64,000 bases of DNA, taken from the NCBI RefSeq assembly GCF_014243445.1, contig NZ_JACLQD010000005.1, forward strand, positions 1 to 64,000. Direction: 5' to 3'. The translations under genes were made by a program, and so were the position numbers. Within the stretch, counting starts at the first letter, position 1. Each line of letters starts with the position of its first letter. Of the stretch, positions 46,763 through 55,219 are shown piece by piece. The stretch comes from Paragemmobacter straminiformis (lineage in GTDB: Bacteria; Pseudomonadota; Alphaproteobacteria; Rhodobacterales; Rhodobacteraceae). Below the pieces are notes generated by a model. That model saw nothing but the letters and a program-made list of their open reading frames with translations, ran no database searches and had not been told where the DNA came from.

Positions 46763-47779
46763 ATGATCCACAAGAACTGGCAAGAACTCATCAAGCCGAC
46801 GCAGTTGGTGGTGCGCCCCGGCGCCGATCCGGCGCGCGTGGCGACCGTGATCGCCGAACCGCTTGAGCGTGGCTTCGGCCTGACGCTCGGCAACGCGCTG
46901 CGGCGCGTGCTGATGTCGTCCCTTCAGGGCGGCGCGATCACGAGCGTGCAGATCGACAACGTCCTGCACGAGTTCTCGTCGGTCGCCGGTGTGCGTGAAG
47001 ACGTCACCGACATCGTGCTGAACCTCAAGGGCGTCGCGCTCAAGATGGAAGTCGAAGGGCCCAAGCGCCTGTCCATCTCGGCCAAGGGTCCGGGCGTGGT
47101 CACCGCCGGTGACATCTCGGAATCCAACGGGATCGAGGTTCTGAACAAGGACCACGTGATCTGCCACCTCGACGACGGCGCCGATGTGTTCATGGAACTC
47201 ACCGTGAACACCGGCAAAGGCTATGTCGCGGCCGACAAGAACAAGCCCGAAGATGCGCCCATCGGCCTTATCGCCATCGACGCCATCTTCTCGCCGGTCA
47301 AGAAAGTCAGCTACGAAGTGACCCCGACCCGCGAAGGTCAGGTTCTCGACTACGACAAGCTGACGATGAAAATCGAAACCAACGGCGCGCTGACCCCCGA
47401 TGATGCCGTGGCCTATGCCGCGCGCATCCTTCAGGACCAGCTGTCGATCTTCGTCAACTTCGACGAGCCGGAATCGGCGCTCAAGGGCGAAGTGGACGCG
47501 GGGCTGGAATTCAACCCGCTTCTGCTGAAGAAGGTCGACGAGCTGGAGCTTTCGGTCCGTTCGGCCAACTGCCTGAAGAACGACAACATCGTCTACATCG
47601 GCGACCTGATCCAGAAAACCGAAGCCGAGATGCTCCGCACCCCGAACTTCGGCCGCAAGTCGCTCAACGAGATCAAGGAAGTGCTTTCGGGCATGGGTCT
47701 GCATCTCGGCATGGAAGTCGAGGATTGGCCGCCGGAAAACATCGAAGATCTGGCCAAGCGTTTCGAAGACCAGTTCTGA
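46763..47779 (+). CDS. rpoA: DNA-directed RNA polymerase subunit alpha
   Basis: 338 residues. The N-terminal dimer domain starts the assembly of RNA polymerase ([20 protein letters not shown]); the C-terminal domain ([38 protein letters not shown]) binds UP elements and activators. Typical length. A stable hairpin without U-run (47785-47793 with 47800-47808) lies between it and rplQ. Confidence 0.98.
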   Translation: MIHKNWQELIKPTQLVVRPGADPARVATVIAEPLERGFGLTLGNALRRVLMSSLQGGAITSVQIDNVLHEFSSVAGVREDVTDIVLNLKGVALKMEVEGPKRLSISAKGPGVVTAGDISESNGIEVLNKDHVICHLDDGADVFMELTVNTGKGYVAADKNKPEDAPIGLIAIDAIFSPVKKVSYEVTPTREGQVLDYDKLTMKIETNGALTPDDAVAYAARILQDQLSIFVNFDEPESALKGEVDAGLEFNPLLLKKVDELELSVRSANCLKNDNIVYIGDLIQKTEAEMLRTPNFGRKSLNEIKEVLSGMGLHLGMEVEDWPPENIEDLAKRFEDQF

Positions 47780-47784
47780 CTATC

Positions 47785-47808
47785 GCGGGGCGGCGCAATC
47801 CGCCCCGC
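47785..47808 (+). other. Hairpin between rpoA and rplQ
   Basis: GCGGGGCGG (47785-47793) and CCGCCCCGC (47800-47808) pair perfectly around CGCAAT. The lack of a U-run suggests an attenuator or mRNA processing site rather than a full stop. Confidence 0.5.
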
Positions 47809-47913
47809 AGCAAATGCCCGGACTGCCGGGGAACACATGGGCAATCCCGCCCCAACGAAGCCCGGCCCTACGCAGGCTTGGCAACACAAAGCATAAACGT
47901 CCAGGAGACTATC

Positions 47914-48333
47914 ATGCGTCACTCGAACGGCTACCGTAAGCTGAACCGCACCCACGAACACCGCAAGGCGATGTTCGCGAACATGTCCGGCTCGCTCATC
48001 GAACACGAACAGATCAAGACCACCTTGCCGAAAGCCAAGGAACTGCGTCCGATCGTCGAAAAGCTCATCACCCTCGCCAAGCGCGGCGACCTGCACGCCC
48101 GCCGTCAGGCGCAGGCTGCGCTCAAGGAAGACAAGCACGTCGAGCGGCTCTTCGCCATCCTCGGCCCGCGCTACCAGTCGCGTCAGGGCGGTTATGTCCG
48201 CATCCTGAAGGCCGGCTTCCGCTATGGCGACATGGCCCCGATGGCCATCATCGAATTCGTCGACCGCGACACCTCGGCCAAAGGCGCAGGCGACCGCGCC
48301 CGCATCGAAGCCGCGGAAGCCGCTGACGAATAA
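47914..48333 (+). CDS. rplQ: 50S ribosomal protein L17
   Basis: 139 residues from ATG 47914 ([20 protein letters not shown]) with AGGAG 9 bases before. The frame is open further upstream but has no L17 similarity. The last gene of the ribosomal superblock, closed by a strong terminator. Confidence 0.97.
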   Translation: MRHSNGYRKLNRTHEHRKAMFANMSGSLIEHEQIKTTLPKAKELRPIVEKLITLAKRGDLHARRQAQAALKEDKHVERLFAILGPRYQSRQGGYVRILKAGFRYGDMAPMAIIEFVDRDTSAKGAGDRARIEAAEAADE

Positions 48334-48362
48334 GACATTCGGCTCTGGCCTGCCAGACCGTG

Positions 48363-48391
48363 AAAAGCCCGCTTCGGCGGGCTTTTCTTTT
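48363..48391 (+). terminator. Rho-independent terminator after rplQ
   Basis: AAAAGCCCGC (48363-48372) and GCGGGCTTTT (48377-48386) close a TTCG loop, followed by CTTTT. Perfect stem, canonical. Confidence 0.95.
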
Positions 48392-48426
48392 GCCACGGGG
48401 CGAGTCATGACTTGCCAGCAGATGTG

Positions 48427-48436
48427 GAACATGTTC
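48427..48436. promoter_or_regulatory. Short palindrome upstream of luxR
   Basis: GAACATGTTC is a perfect 10-base palindrome 70 bases before the luxR start. It is shorter than a usual 18-20 bp lux box, so a regulator site is only a guess. Another palindrome, GTCATGAC, lies near 48405. Confidence 0.2.
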
Positions 48437-48506
48437 AATCTGGAATTGTGGGGCTGTATTTCCCGCAATCCAGAATAGTAATCAGGGGGCCCTGTTCGGG
48501 CAGCAT

Positions 48507-49121
48507 ATGGCGGAACGCAAAGCGATCATGCTTCTGTTGGACCAACTCGACCAGCTTGCCCCCCTGGGCTACACGGTCGGCCTTCACATCCGCTTCGCCT
48601 CTCCCCTCATCTACAAAAGCTCCTATCCCGCCGCTTGGGTGGACCAATACAATTCCCAGTCCTACTACCTCCGCGACCCCCTCGTTTTCTGGGGCGTCGG
48701 GGTCGAGGGCACCACCCGCTGGAGCGCGATCCCCCTGCCAGACCCCTTCAGCGTGATGAAGAAGGCGGCGACGCACGGTCTCCGCTACGGTGCAGTGTCC
48801 TCTTATGGCCCGATCACCTCGCGCTCGATCGTGGGCATTGCCCGCGGCGACCGCGAATTCACGGATGGGGAACTGGACCGACTGCGCGAAGCCACGATCC
48901 AGCTCCATATCGAGGCAAAGCCACCCTCCGATCTGACACGGGCCCAGATCGAGGCGCTGCGATGCCTTGCCAACGGGGACAGGCACGCGGCGGCGGCAGA
49001 AAAACTGGGGATTACCGAAAGTGCGTTCAAGGCGCGGCTCAAATCCGCGCGTATCCGGCTTGAGGCCCGAACCACCTCCGAAGCCATCCGAAAGCTGCGC
49101 GAGTATCGCCAGCTCGACTGA
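48507..49121 (+). CDS. LuxR-family quorum-sensing regulator
   Basis: 204 residues, shorter than the usual 230-250. The N-terminal autoinducer domain keeps the key residues: W44, Y48, D57, P58, W62 or W72, and G95. The C-terminal LuxR-type helix-turn-helix covers about 143-204 (LTRAQIEALRCLANG, AAAAEKLGITESAFKARLKS). The part normally reading TV..HL is SAFKARL, so the domain is somewhat divergent. It should bind an acyl-homoserine lactone and control target genes, among them probably the adjacent luxI. No strong ribosome binding site is visible before the ATG. It stands alone after the rplQ terminator. Confidence 0.85.
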   Translation: MAERKAIMLLLDQLDQLAPLGYTVGLHIRFASPLIYKSSYPAAWVDQYNSQSYYLRDPLVFWGVGVEGTTRWSAIPLPDPFSVMKKAATHGLRYGAVSSYGPITSRSIVGIARGDREFTDGELDRLREATIQLHIEAKPPSDLTRAQIEALRCLANGDRHAAAAEKLGITESAFKARLKSARIRLEARTTSEAIRKLREYRQLD

Positions 49122-49157
49122 CAGTGCCGGTCCCTTCAACCCTGAAGGAGACTGACG

Positions 49158-49745
49158 ATGCAAGTGACGACCCTGTCTTTCGACAACCTGCACCAGCACG
49201 GTGCGCTTTTCGCCAACCTCTTGCGCGCGCGACACCGCACCTTCATCGACGGTGCGGGATGGGATCTGCCCCAGGCCGACGGGATGGAGTTCGACCAGTA
49301 TGACACCCCCGCCAGCCGCTGGGTCGCCGTCCATGAACGCGGCGAAATCCTTGCCGGCGTGCGCCTGACGCCCACCACCCACCGCTGCGGCATCTACAGC
49401 TACATGATCCGCGACGCGCAGGCGGGATTGCTTCCCTCGATCCCGCGCGACCTGCTGTCCTTCCCCGCGCCCGTCTCGTCCACCGTCTGGGAATCGAGCC
49501 GCGTTTTCGTCTCGGATTCGGTCCCCGCGGCCGACCGGATGCGGGTGCAGATGCAACTGATCCACGAAATGGTCATCTCGGCCCGCACCTTGGGTGCTGT
49601 GACCCTGCTTGGCATCATTCCCGAACATTCGTGGCGGCTGGCGCGGCGTGTCGGCCTCGATTGCGTCGCGGCGGGGCCGGTGATGGACACGGGCGGGTTG
49701 CGGTCGGTCTGCGTGACGATCTCGATGCAGACCAAGCTGCACTGA
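49158..49745 (+). CDS. LuxI-type acyl-homoserine-lactone synthase
   Basis: 195 residues. It makes an N-acyl-homoserine lactone from S-adenosylmethionine and an acyl carrier. The invariant residues are present: R25, F29, W35, D46, D49, R69, E112 and R115 (in RARHRTFIDGAGW, EFDQYD, GVRLTPT, WESSRVFV). GAAGGAGA lies before the ATG. The gene is 36 bases downstream of luxR on the same strand, so both may be on one transcript. Acyl chain length cannot be told. The length is a little short of the common 200-220 but all core parts are there. Confidence 0.92.
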   Translation: MQVTTLSFDNLHQHGALFANLLRARHRTFIDGAGWDLPQADGMEFDQYDTPASRWVAVHERGEILAGVRLTPTTHRCGIYSYMIRDAQAGLLPSIPRDLLSFPAPVSSTVWESSRVFVSDSVPAADRMRVQMQLIHEMVISARTLGAVTLLGIIPEHSWRLARRVGLDCVAAGPVMDTGGLRSVCVTISMQTKLH

Positions 49746-49752
49746 ACCCAAA

Positions 49753-49798
49753 CACCGGCCCGACGCACCGGCCCGACGCACCGGCCCGACGCACCGGC
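49753..49798. repeat. 13-bp tandem repeat after luxI
   Basis: Three full units of CACCGGCCCGACG and a partial fourth (CACCGGC). Same unit length as the array at 2299-2363, and both contain GGCCC. It lies between luxI and the Deg-type protease gene. Confidence 0.92.
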
Positions 49799-49815
49799 TT
49801 GTGAACGCAGCGCCC

Positions 49816-49844
49816 TTGCGCGGCTTGCCCTTGGGTTCCATACC
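49816..49844 (+). promoter_or_regulatory. Weak candidate promoter of the Deg-type protease gene
   Basis: TTGCGC (49816-49821), 17 bases, CATACC (49839-49844), 34 bases before the ATG. The -10 is poor. Confidence 0.3.
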
Positions 49845-49877
49845 CAAGGGCGGCTTCCGCATCGCCAAAGGTCCGTC

Positions 49878-51257
49878 ATGCTTCGCACCGTTTTCGCCGT
49901 GTCGCTCTGCCTGCTTCCCCTTGCAGCCCCCGCCCAGACCGTGCCCACCTCCGAAGGGCAGATCGCGCAAAGCTTCTCGCCGGTCGTCAAGGCGACTGCC
50001 CCGGCGGTGGTGAACATCTACGCCACCCGCGTCGTGCAGGACCGTGCCAGCCCCTTTGCGGGCGATCCATTCTTCGAGCAATTCTTCCAGAACTTCGGCC
50101 CCTCGCAGCCCCGCGTGCAGAACTCGCTCGGCTCGGGCGTCGTCCTTTCGGCCGATGGCATCGTGGTGTCGAACTACCATGTCGTCGGTCAAGCCACCGA
50201 AATCCGCGTCGTGCTGAACGACCGCCGCGAATATGCCGCCTCGGTCATTCTGGGCGACGAAGCGTCTGACCTTGCCGTCCTCAGGCTGCAAGGGGCCAGC
50301 GACCTGCCCTTTGTTCCCCTGCGCAATTCCGACGAGGTCGAGGTGGGCGATCTTGTCCTTGCCATCGGCAACCCCTTCGGCGTCGGGCAAACCGTGTCCT
50401 CGGGCATCATCTCGGGACTTGCCCGCTCGACCCTGCAGCTTGGCAACGGGTCGGGCTATTTCATCCAGACCGATGCCGCCATCAACCCCGGCAACTCTGG
50501 CGGCGCTCTGGTCGATACCCAAGGCCGCCTCGTCGGCATCAACACCGCCATCCTGTCGCGCGGGGGCGGATCGAACGGCATCGGGTTCGCCATCCCGTCA
50601 AACCTTGTCGCCAGCATCGTGGCGCAGGCCGAAGCGGGCTCCACCACCTTCCAGCGCGCCTGGGCGGGCATCACCGGGCAGGCGATGGACGCGAGCCTTG
50701 CCGAATCGCTCGGCCTGCCGCGCCCCGATGGCGTGCTGGTCTCGGCGCTCCACCCCGCCAGCCCCTTTGCCGCTGCGGGGCTGCAAACCGGCGATGTCAT
50801 CCTGTCGCTGGGCGGAGAGCCGACGAACACCCCTCAGGAAATCATGTTCCGCCTGTCCTCTCTCGGCCTCGGGGCCAGCGCCCGCGTCGAATGGCTGCGC
50901 GATGGTGCGCCCATGTCGGCCGATGTCACCCTCGCCACGGCGCCCGACACGCCCGACCGCGAGGCGCTGACCGTGACCGAAGACGTCGCTCTCAACGGCC
51001 TTAGCGTCGCGCTCATCAACCCTGCGGTCATGGCCGAACTCGAACTGCCCTTCGATGCCACCGGCGTCGTAGTGACCGATGCGCAATCCCTGTCGGCCCG
51101 CGCGGGCCTGCAACGGGGCGATATCGTCACCGCCATCAACGGCAATTCCATCGCCACGACCGCCGATGTCGCCGCCGCGGCGCAGGAACCCACCCGCATC
51201 TGGGCGGTCGATCTGGTCCGGCAGGGCCGCGCCATCCGCCTGCGCTTCCGCTTCTGA
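49878..51257 (+). CDS. Periplasmic Do-family serine protease (DegP/DegQ type)
   Basis: 459 residues. A signal peptide covers about residues 1-19 (MLRTVFAVSLCLLPLAAPA). The trypsin-like triad is His101 (SNYHVV), Asp131 (SDLAVL) and Ser207 (GNSGGAL). Two PDZ domains follow, the first with PDGVLVSALHPASPFAAAGL and the second with ATGVVVTDAQSLSARAGL. It degrades or refolds damaged periplasmic and outer-membrane proteins. It lies downstream of luxRI and 38 bases before rarA. The precise paralogue (DegP, DegQ or DegS) is not decided; two PDZ domains argue against DegS. Confidence 0.93.
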   Translation: MLRTVFAVSLCLLPLAAPAQTVPTSEGQIAQSFSPVVKATAPAVVNIYATRVVQDRASPFAGDPFFEQFFQNFGPSQPRVQNSLGSGVVLSADGIVVSNYHVVGQATEIRVVLNDRREYAASVILGDEASDLAVLRLQGASDLPFVPLRNSDEVEVGDLVLAIGNPFGVGQTVSSGIISGLARSTLQLGNGSGYFIQTDAAINPGNSGGALVDTQGRLVGINTAILSRGGGSNGIGFAIPSNLVASIVAQAEAGSTTFQRAWAGITGQAMDASLAESLGLPRPDGVLVSALHPASPFAAAGLQTGDVILSLGGEPTNTPQEIMFRLSSLGLGASARVEWLRDGAPMSADVTLATAPDTPDREALTVTEDVALNGLSVALINPAVMAELELPFDATGVVVTDAQSLSARAGLQRGDIVTAINGNSIATTADVAAAAQEPTRIWAVDLVRQGRAIRLRFRF

Positions 51258-51295
51258 CCTTTCCACCCTGCGGCCCTGCGGCTAGTCTGGCCCGC

Positions 51296-52606
51296 ATGGC
51301 CGATCTGTTCGACAGCACCCCCAAGGATACGCCCGAAGGCCCGCGCCCTCTGGCCGACCGCCTGCGCCCGCGCCGTCTGTCCGACGTGATCGGGCAGGGG
51401 CATGTCCTGTCGCCCGAAGGTCCGCTTGGGGCCATGCTGGCCGCGCACAGCCTGTCGTCGCTTGTCCTCTGGGGGCCGCCCGGCGTGGGCAAGACGACCA
51501 TCGCCCGCCTGCTTGCCGATGAAACCGACCTCGCCTTCGTGCAGATATCGGCCATCTTCACCGGCGTTCCCGACCTGAAGAAGGTGTTCGAACAGGCCCG
51601 CATCCGCCGCCAGAACGGGCAGGGGACGCTTTTGTTCGTCGATGAAATCCACCGTTTCAACAAGGCCCAGCAAGACGGCTTCCTGCCCCATATGGAGGAT
51701 GGCACCATCCTGCTTGTCGGGGCGACTACCGAAAACCCCAGCTTCGAACTGAACGCGGCACTTCTGTCGCGCGCGCAGGTCATCGTGCTGGAACGGTTGG
51801 GTCTGACCGACCTCGAACTCATGGCGCAGCGGGCCGAGAAAGAGATGAACCGCAACCTTCCCCTGACGGGCGAGGCGCGCGAGGCGCTTTTGGAAATGGC
51901 CGATGGCGATGGCCGCGCGCTGCTCAACCTCATCGAACAGGTCGCCGCGTGGAAGGTCGACCGCCCGCTTGACCGCGCGGCACTCTCCACCCGCCTGATG
52001 CGGCGGGCCACGCGATACGACAAATCCGGCGACGAGCATTACAACCTCATCTCGGCGCTGCACAAATCCATCCGTGGCTCGGACCCCGACGCTGCCCTTT
52101 ACTGGTTTGCCCGCATGCTCGAAGGCGGCGAGGACCCCCGCTTCCTTGCCCGCCGCCTGACGCGGATGGCGGTCGAGGACATCGGCCTTGCCGACCCGCA
52201 GGCGCAGGATGTCTGCCTGCAAGGCTGGCAAACCTATGAACGGCTCGGCTCGCCCGAGGGCGAACTGGCGCTGGCGCAGGCGGTCGTCTACCTCGCCCTC
52301 GCGCCGAAATCGAACGCGGTCTACACCGCCTACAAAGCCGCCCGCGTGGCGGCGCGGGAAACGGGAAGCCATGCCCCGCCCAAGCACATCCTGAACGCGC
52401 CGACCCGCCTGATGAAAGACATCGGCTATGGCGCAGGCTACGCCTATGACCACGACCAAGAAGACGCCTTCTCGGGACAGGACTACTTCCCCGAGGGCAT
52501 GAAGCGCCCGGTCTGGTATGCGCCCCCCGAACGCGGGTTCGAGCGCGAGTTGAAAAAACGCATCGAATATTTCGCCAAACTCCGTGCCAAGCGTCAGGGC
52601 CAGTGA
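51296..52606 (+). CDS. rarA: Replication-associated recombination protein A (AAA+ ATPase)
   Basis: 436 residues. Walker A is GPPGVGKTT (60-68), Walker B is FVDEIHRFNKAQQD, and sensor 1 is GATTENPSFELN. The C-terminal tetramerisation part with LTRMAVEDIGLADPQA and FSGQDYFPEGMKRP is typical of RarA/MgsA/WRNIP1. It acts at stalled replication forks. Same strand as the protease gene, with no evident terminator between them. Confidence 0.95.
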   Translation: MADLFDSTPKDTPEGPRPLADRLRPRRLSDVIGQGHVLSPEGPLGAMLAAHSLSSLVLWGPPGVGKTTIARLLADETDLAFVQISAIFTGVPDLKKVFEQARIRRQNGQGTLLFVDEIHRFNKAQQDGFLPHMEDGTILLVGATTENPSFELNAALLSRAQVIVLERLGLTDLELMAQRAEKEMNRNLPLTGEAREALLEMADGDGRALLNLIEQVAAWKVDRPLDRAALSTRLMRRATRYDKSGDEHYNLISALHKSIRGSDPDAALYWFARMLEGGEDPRFLARRLTRMAVEDIGLADPQAQDVCLQGWQTYERLGSPEGELALAQAVVYLALAPKSNAVYTAYKAARVAARETGSHAPPKHILNAPTRLMKDIGYGAGYAYDHDQEDAFSGQDYFPEGMKRPVWYAPPERGFERELKKRIEYFAKLRAKRQGQ

Positions 52607-52869
52607 CCCGCCCCGTCTTGCCCGCGGGCCTTCCCGTGGCGGAAGGATCGGTGACAGGGCGCGGCCTTTCCCGCCTCGACCTTCGCGCGAAACCATGAAC
52701 ATTGTCTTAAGCCGGCGTTTGCCGCGTCTGCATCACCTGTGCATCCGCGAATCCCCGTTTTCGCGCCTGTCCCCTCTCGGCCTCAGGCGCAAACTGTCTG
52801 CATCGGTTGTGCATTGCTGCAAGGCCAGCAAAGGTTGACAAATCCGCCCCGTGGGCCGACAGACAGGGC
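52607..52869. other. Gap between rarA and crcB
   Basis: 263 bases without a supported gene. No fluoride riboswitch consensus was recognised, although crcB genes often have one. Short open frames here overlap in several directions and look like high-GC noise. Confidence 0.5.
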
Positions 52870-53232
52870 ATGATCTCGACCCTTCTCCAAGTCGCCCTTG
52901 GCGGTGCCATCGGCTCTGTCGCCCGTTACCTGACCGTGCTTGGCGCGGCGCGGGTCGTGCCCGGCTGGCCCATTGGAACACTGGTCGTGAACCTTGCCGG
53001 ATGTTTCGTCATGGGGGTGCTTTTCGCCCTTGTCGGCCCGCGCAACCACCCGCTGCTGATGACCGGAATCCTTGGCGGTTTCACCACATTCAGCGCCTTC
53101 TCCCTCGACGCCCTCAAGCTGTGGGAGGGCGGGGCCCCCGCCCAAGCCGCGCTTTACGTCGCCCTGTCGGTGGCGCTTTCCCTTCTCGCCTGCGCCCTCG
53201 GCGCGGCCCTTGCCCGCGGAGCCCTGACATGA
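52870..53232 (+). CDS. crcB: Fluoride channel CrcB/Fluc
   Basis: 120 residues from ATG 52870 (MISTLLQVALGGAIGSVARY). Four hydrophobic helices. TLVVNLAGCFVMG gives the pore asparagine and GILGGFTTFSAFSLD the phenylalanine and TFS track typical of Fluc. It works as a dual-topology dimer exporting fluoride across the inner membrane. The frame is open upstream to 52807, but the hydrophobic start fits 52870. Its stop overlaps the next start by four bases (ATGA). Confidence 0.92.
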   Translation: MISTLLQVALGGAIGSVARYLTVLGAARVVPGWPIGTLVVNLAGCFVMGVLFALVGPRNHPLLMTGILGGFTTFSAFSLDALKLWEGGAPAQAALYVALSVALSLLACALGAALARGALT

Positions 53233-54275
53233 GCGGCGTGAAACTTCTGACCGTCTCCGAAGACGAAGGCGAACAGCGCCTCGACCGCTGGTTCAAGCGG
53301 CGTTTCCCCCAGATCACCCAGGGGGCGGTCGAAAAGATGTGCCGCACGGGGCAGGTCCGGGTTGATGGCGCACGGGCCAAAGGCTCTGACCGGATCATCC
53401 CCGGCCAGACCATCCGCGTCCCGCCGCTGCCCGACAGCGAAGCCCCCTCGCGCCCCAAGCCCGATGGTGTAAGTGCCGCTGACACAAAGATGATTCAGGA
53501 CTGCGTCATCTTCAAGGACGAGCATATGATCGTCCTGAACAAGCCGCCGGGCCTGCCTTCGCAGGGGGGCTCGGGTCAGGGCGACCGCCACGTCGACGGC
53601 CTGACCGAGGCGCTGAAGTTCGGCTACAAGGACCGCCCCAAGCTGGTCCACCGCCTCGACAAGGACACCTCCGGCGTCCTCATGCTCGCCCGCACCGACC
53701 GCGTAGCCCGGGCCCTGTCCGAGGCGCTGCGCCATCGCAACACCCGCAAGATCTATTGGGCCGTCGTGGCAGGGGTGCCGAACCCGCGCAAAGGGTCGAT
53801 CAAATACGGTCTGATGAAAGCCCCGGGCCACGGCAAGCGGGGCGAGGGCGAAAAGATGATCTGCGTCCATCCTGCAAAGATGGACGAATTTCCCGATGCA
53901 AAACGAGCACATACCGATTTCTTCACGCTCTGGTTCCTTGGCACCCGCCTGTCGTGGATGGCGCTTGAACCTGTGACGGGCCGCACCCACCAGCTCCGCG
54001 CGCATATGGCCGAAATCGGCCATCCCATCCTTGGCGATGGCAAATACGGCGGCGGCGAGCAAGAGAACCTCGGCGATGGCTGGGGGGCCTCGATCGGGGG
54101 GGATCTCAGCCGCAAGCTGCACCTTCACGCCCGCATGTTGACCGTCGAACACCCGATCACCAAAAAGCTGATGACCTTCACGGCCCCGCTTCCCGACCAC
54201 ATGGCCCGCACGTGGAAGACCTTGGACTGGAAGGAAAATGACGTCCCCGCCGACCCGTTCGAGGTGTTCAAGTGA
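53229..54275 (+). CDS. RluA-family 23S rRNA pseudouridine synthase
   Basis: 348 residues. An N-terminal S4 RNA-binding domain (RLDRWFKRRFPQITQGAVEK) precedes the catalytic domain with HRLDKDTSGVLMLART, in which the aspartate attacks uridine, and GRTHQLRAHMAEIGHPILGD. With an S4 domain it is nearer RluC or RluD than RluA; which uridines it modifies is not told by sequence. Coupled to crcB upstream and to the ATP12 gene downstream by four-base overlaps. Confidence 0.93.
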   Translation: MSGVKLLTVSEDEGEQRLDRWFKRRFPQITQGAVEKMCRTGQVRVDGARAKGSDRIIPGQTIRVPPLPDSEAPSRPKPDGVSAADTKMIQDCVIFKDEHMIVLNKPPGLPSQGGSGQGDRHVDGLTEALKFGYKDRPKLVHRLDKDTSGVLMLARTDRVARALSEALRHRNTRKIYWAVVAGVPNPRKGSIKYGLMKAPGHGKRGEGEKMICVHPAKMDEFPDAKRAHTDFFTLWFLGTRLSWMALEPVTGRTHQLRAHMAEIGHPILGDGKYGGGEQENLGDGWGASIGGDLSRKLHLHARMLTVEHPITKKLMTFTAPLPDHMARTWKTLDWKENDVPADPFEVFK

Positions 54276-54979
54276 GCGCATGGAAGGCCAAGCGTTTCTG
54301 GAAGGAAGCCGCTGTCGAATCCGTCGGGCCGGGCTACACCGTCCGTCTTGACGGACGCCCCGTAAAGACCCCTGCCAAGACGCCGCTCGTCGTGCCGACC
54401 CTCGCCCTGGCCGAGGCCATCGCCGCCGAATGGGATGCCCAGCAGGGTGCTGTCCGCCCCGAGACGATGCCCTTCACCCGCGCGGCGAATTCGGCGCTCG
54501 ACAAGGTCACGCCGCAGTTCGACGCCGTGGTCGACATGCTTGCGGCCTACGGTGGCACCGACCTTTTGTGCTACCGCGCCACGGGCCCCGAGGCACTGGT
54601 CGCGCGGCAGGCGGCGGCATGGGACCCGCTGCTTGACTGGTCGGCCACGGCCCTTGGTGCCCCCCTGCGCGCCGTTGCCGGTGTGATGCACATCGCGCAA
54701 GCCCCCGCCTCGCTTGACGCGCTGCGCCAGCCGGTCGCCGATATGACCCCGTTCCAGCTTGCCGCGTTCCACGACCTTGTGGCCATTTCCGGCTCGCTGG
54801 TTCTGGCGCTGGCGGTCATCCGTGGGCGGTTGCCCTGCGAAGCGGCGTGGGAGCTTTCGCGCATCGACGAAAACTGGCAGATCGAACAATGGGGCGACGA
54901 CGAAGAGGCGGCTCTTCTGACCGCCGTGCGCCACACCGATTTCCTGCAAGCGGGCCGATTCTACGCATTGTGCGGGTGA
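54272..54979 (+). CDS. ATP12-family F1-ATPase assembly chaperone
   Basis: 235 residues from GTG 54272, which overlaps the stop of the pseudouridine synthase gene; no in-frame ATG is available near. WKAKRFWKEAAVESVGPGY and VRLDGRPVKTPAKTPLVVP start the domain, followed by MPFTRAANSALDKV and the TDLLCYRA motif. Mitochondrial Atp12 binds the F1 alpha subunit; the alphaproteobacterial form is likely to help assemble the ATP synthase F1 in the cytoplasm. Confidence 0.92.
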   Translation: MSAWKAKRFWKEAAVESVGPGYTVRLDGRPVKTPAKTPLVVPTLALAEAIAAEWDAQQGAVRPETMPFTRAANSALDKVTPQFDAVVDMLAAYGGTDLLCYRATGPEALVARQAAAWDPLLDWSATALGAPLRAVAGVMHIAQAPASLDALRQPVADMTPFQLAAFHDLVAISGSLVLALAVIRGRLPCEAAWELSRIDENWQIEQWGDDEEAALLTAVRHTDFLQAGRFYALCG

Positions 54980-55219
54980 CAATCCTGCTTATTTTCTGCG
55001 CAGCCCTTGCGCCTCTTGCCTTGCGACATAGCTAAATGCCTGTCTGGCAAGCAGTTTCACCTGTTTGCAGGCTTGGGCTTGACCTTTCAAACCGCTTTCG
55101 GGGAAACTGTGCGGTACCGATGAGGGTCTTTCCCAACGGGAACCTCCCCCCTGCCACGGCGGGGGATAGAAAAAACGCCGTCCTATAGAAGGGGCGGTTC
55201 AACTCAGGAAGAGGTAAGA
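54980..55219. other. Gap before the bzt operon
   Basis: 240 bases without a gene. It has an AT-richer stretch with TATAGA at about 55193 and a CCCCC/GGGGG hairpin near 55148-55166, but no convincing -35 and no sigma-54 GG-N10-GC pair was found. It presumably holds the bzt promoter. Confidence 0.4.

Noticed and set aside
48387-48506. Classical 20-bp lux box
   Set aside because: Only short palindromes (GAACATGTTC, GTCATGAC); spacing and ends do not match a lux box.
52607-52869. Fluoride riboswitch before crcB
   Set aside because: The conserved GGNGATGG and following blocks could not be found by eye.
54980-55219. Sigma-54 promoter for the bzt operon
   Set aside because: No GG-N10-GC with the expected flanks was found.
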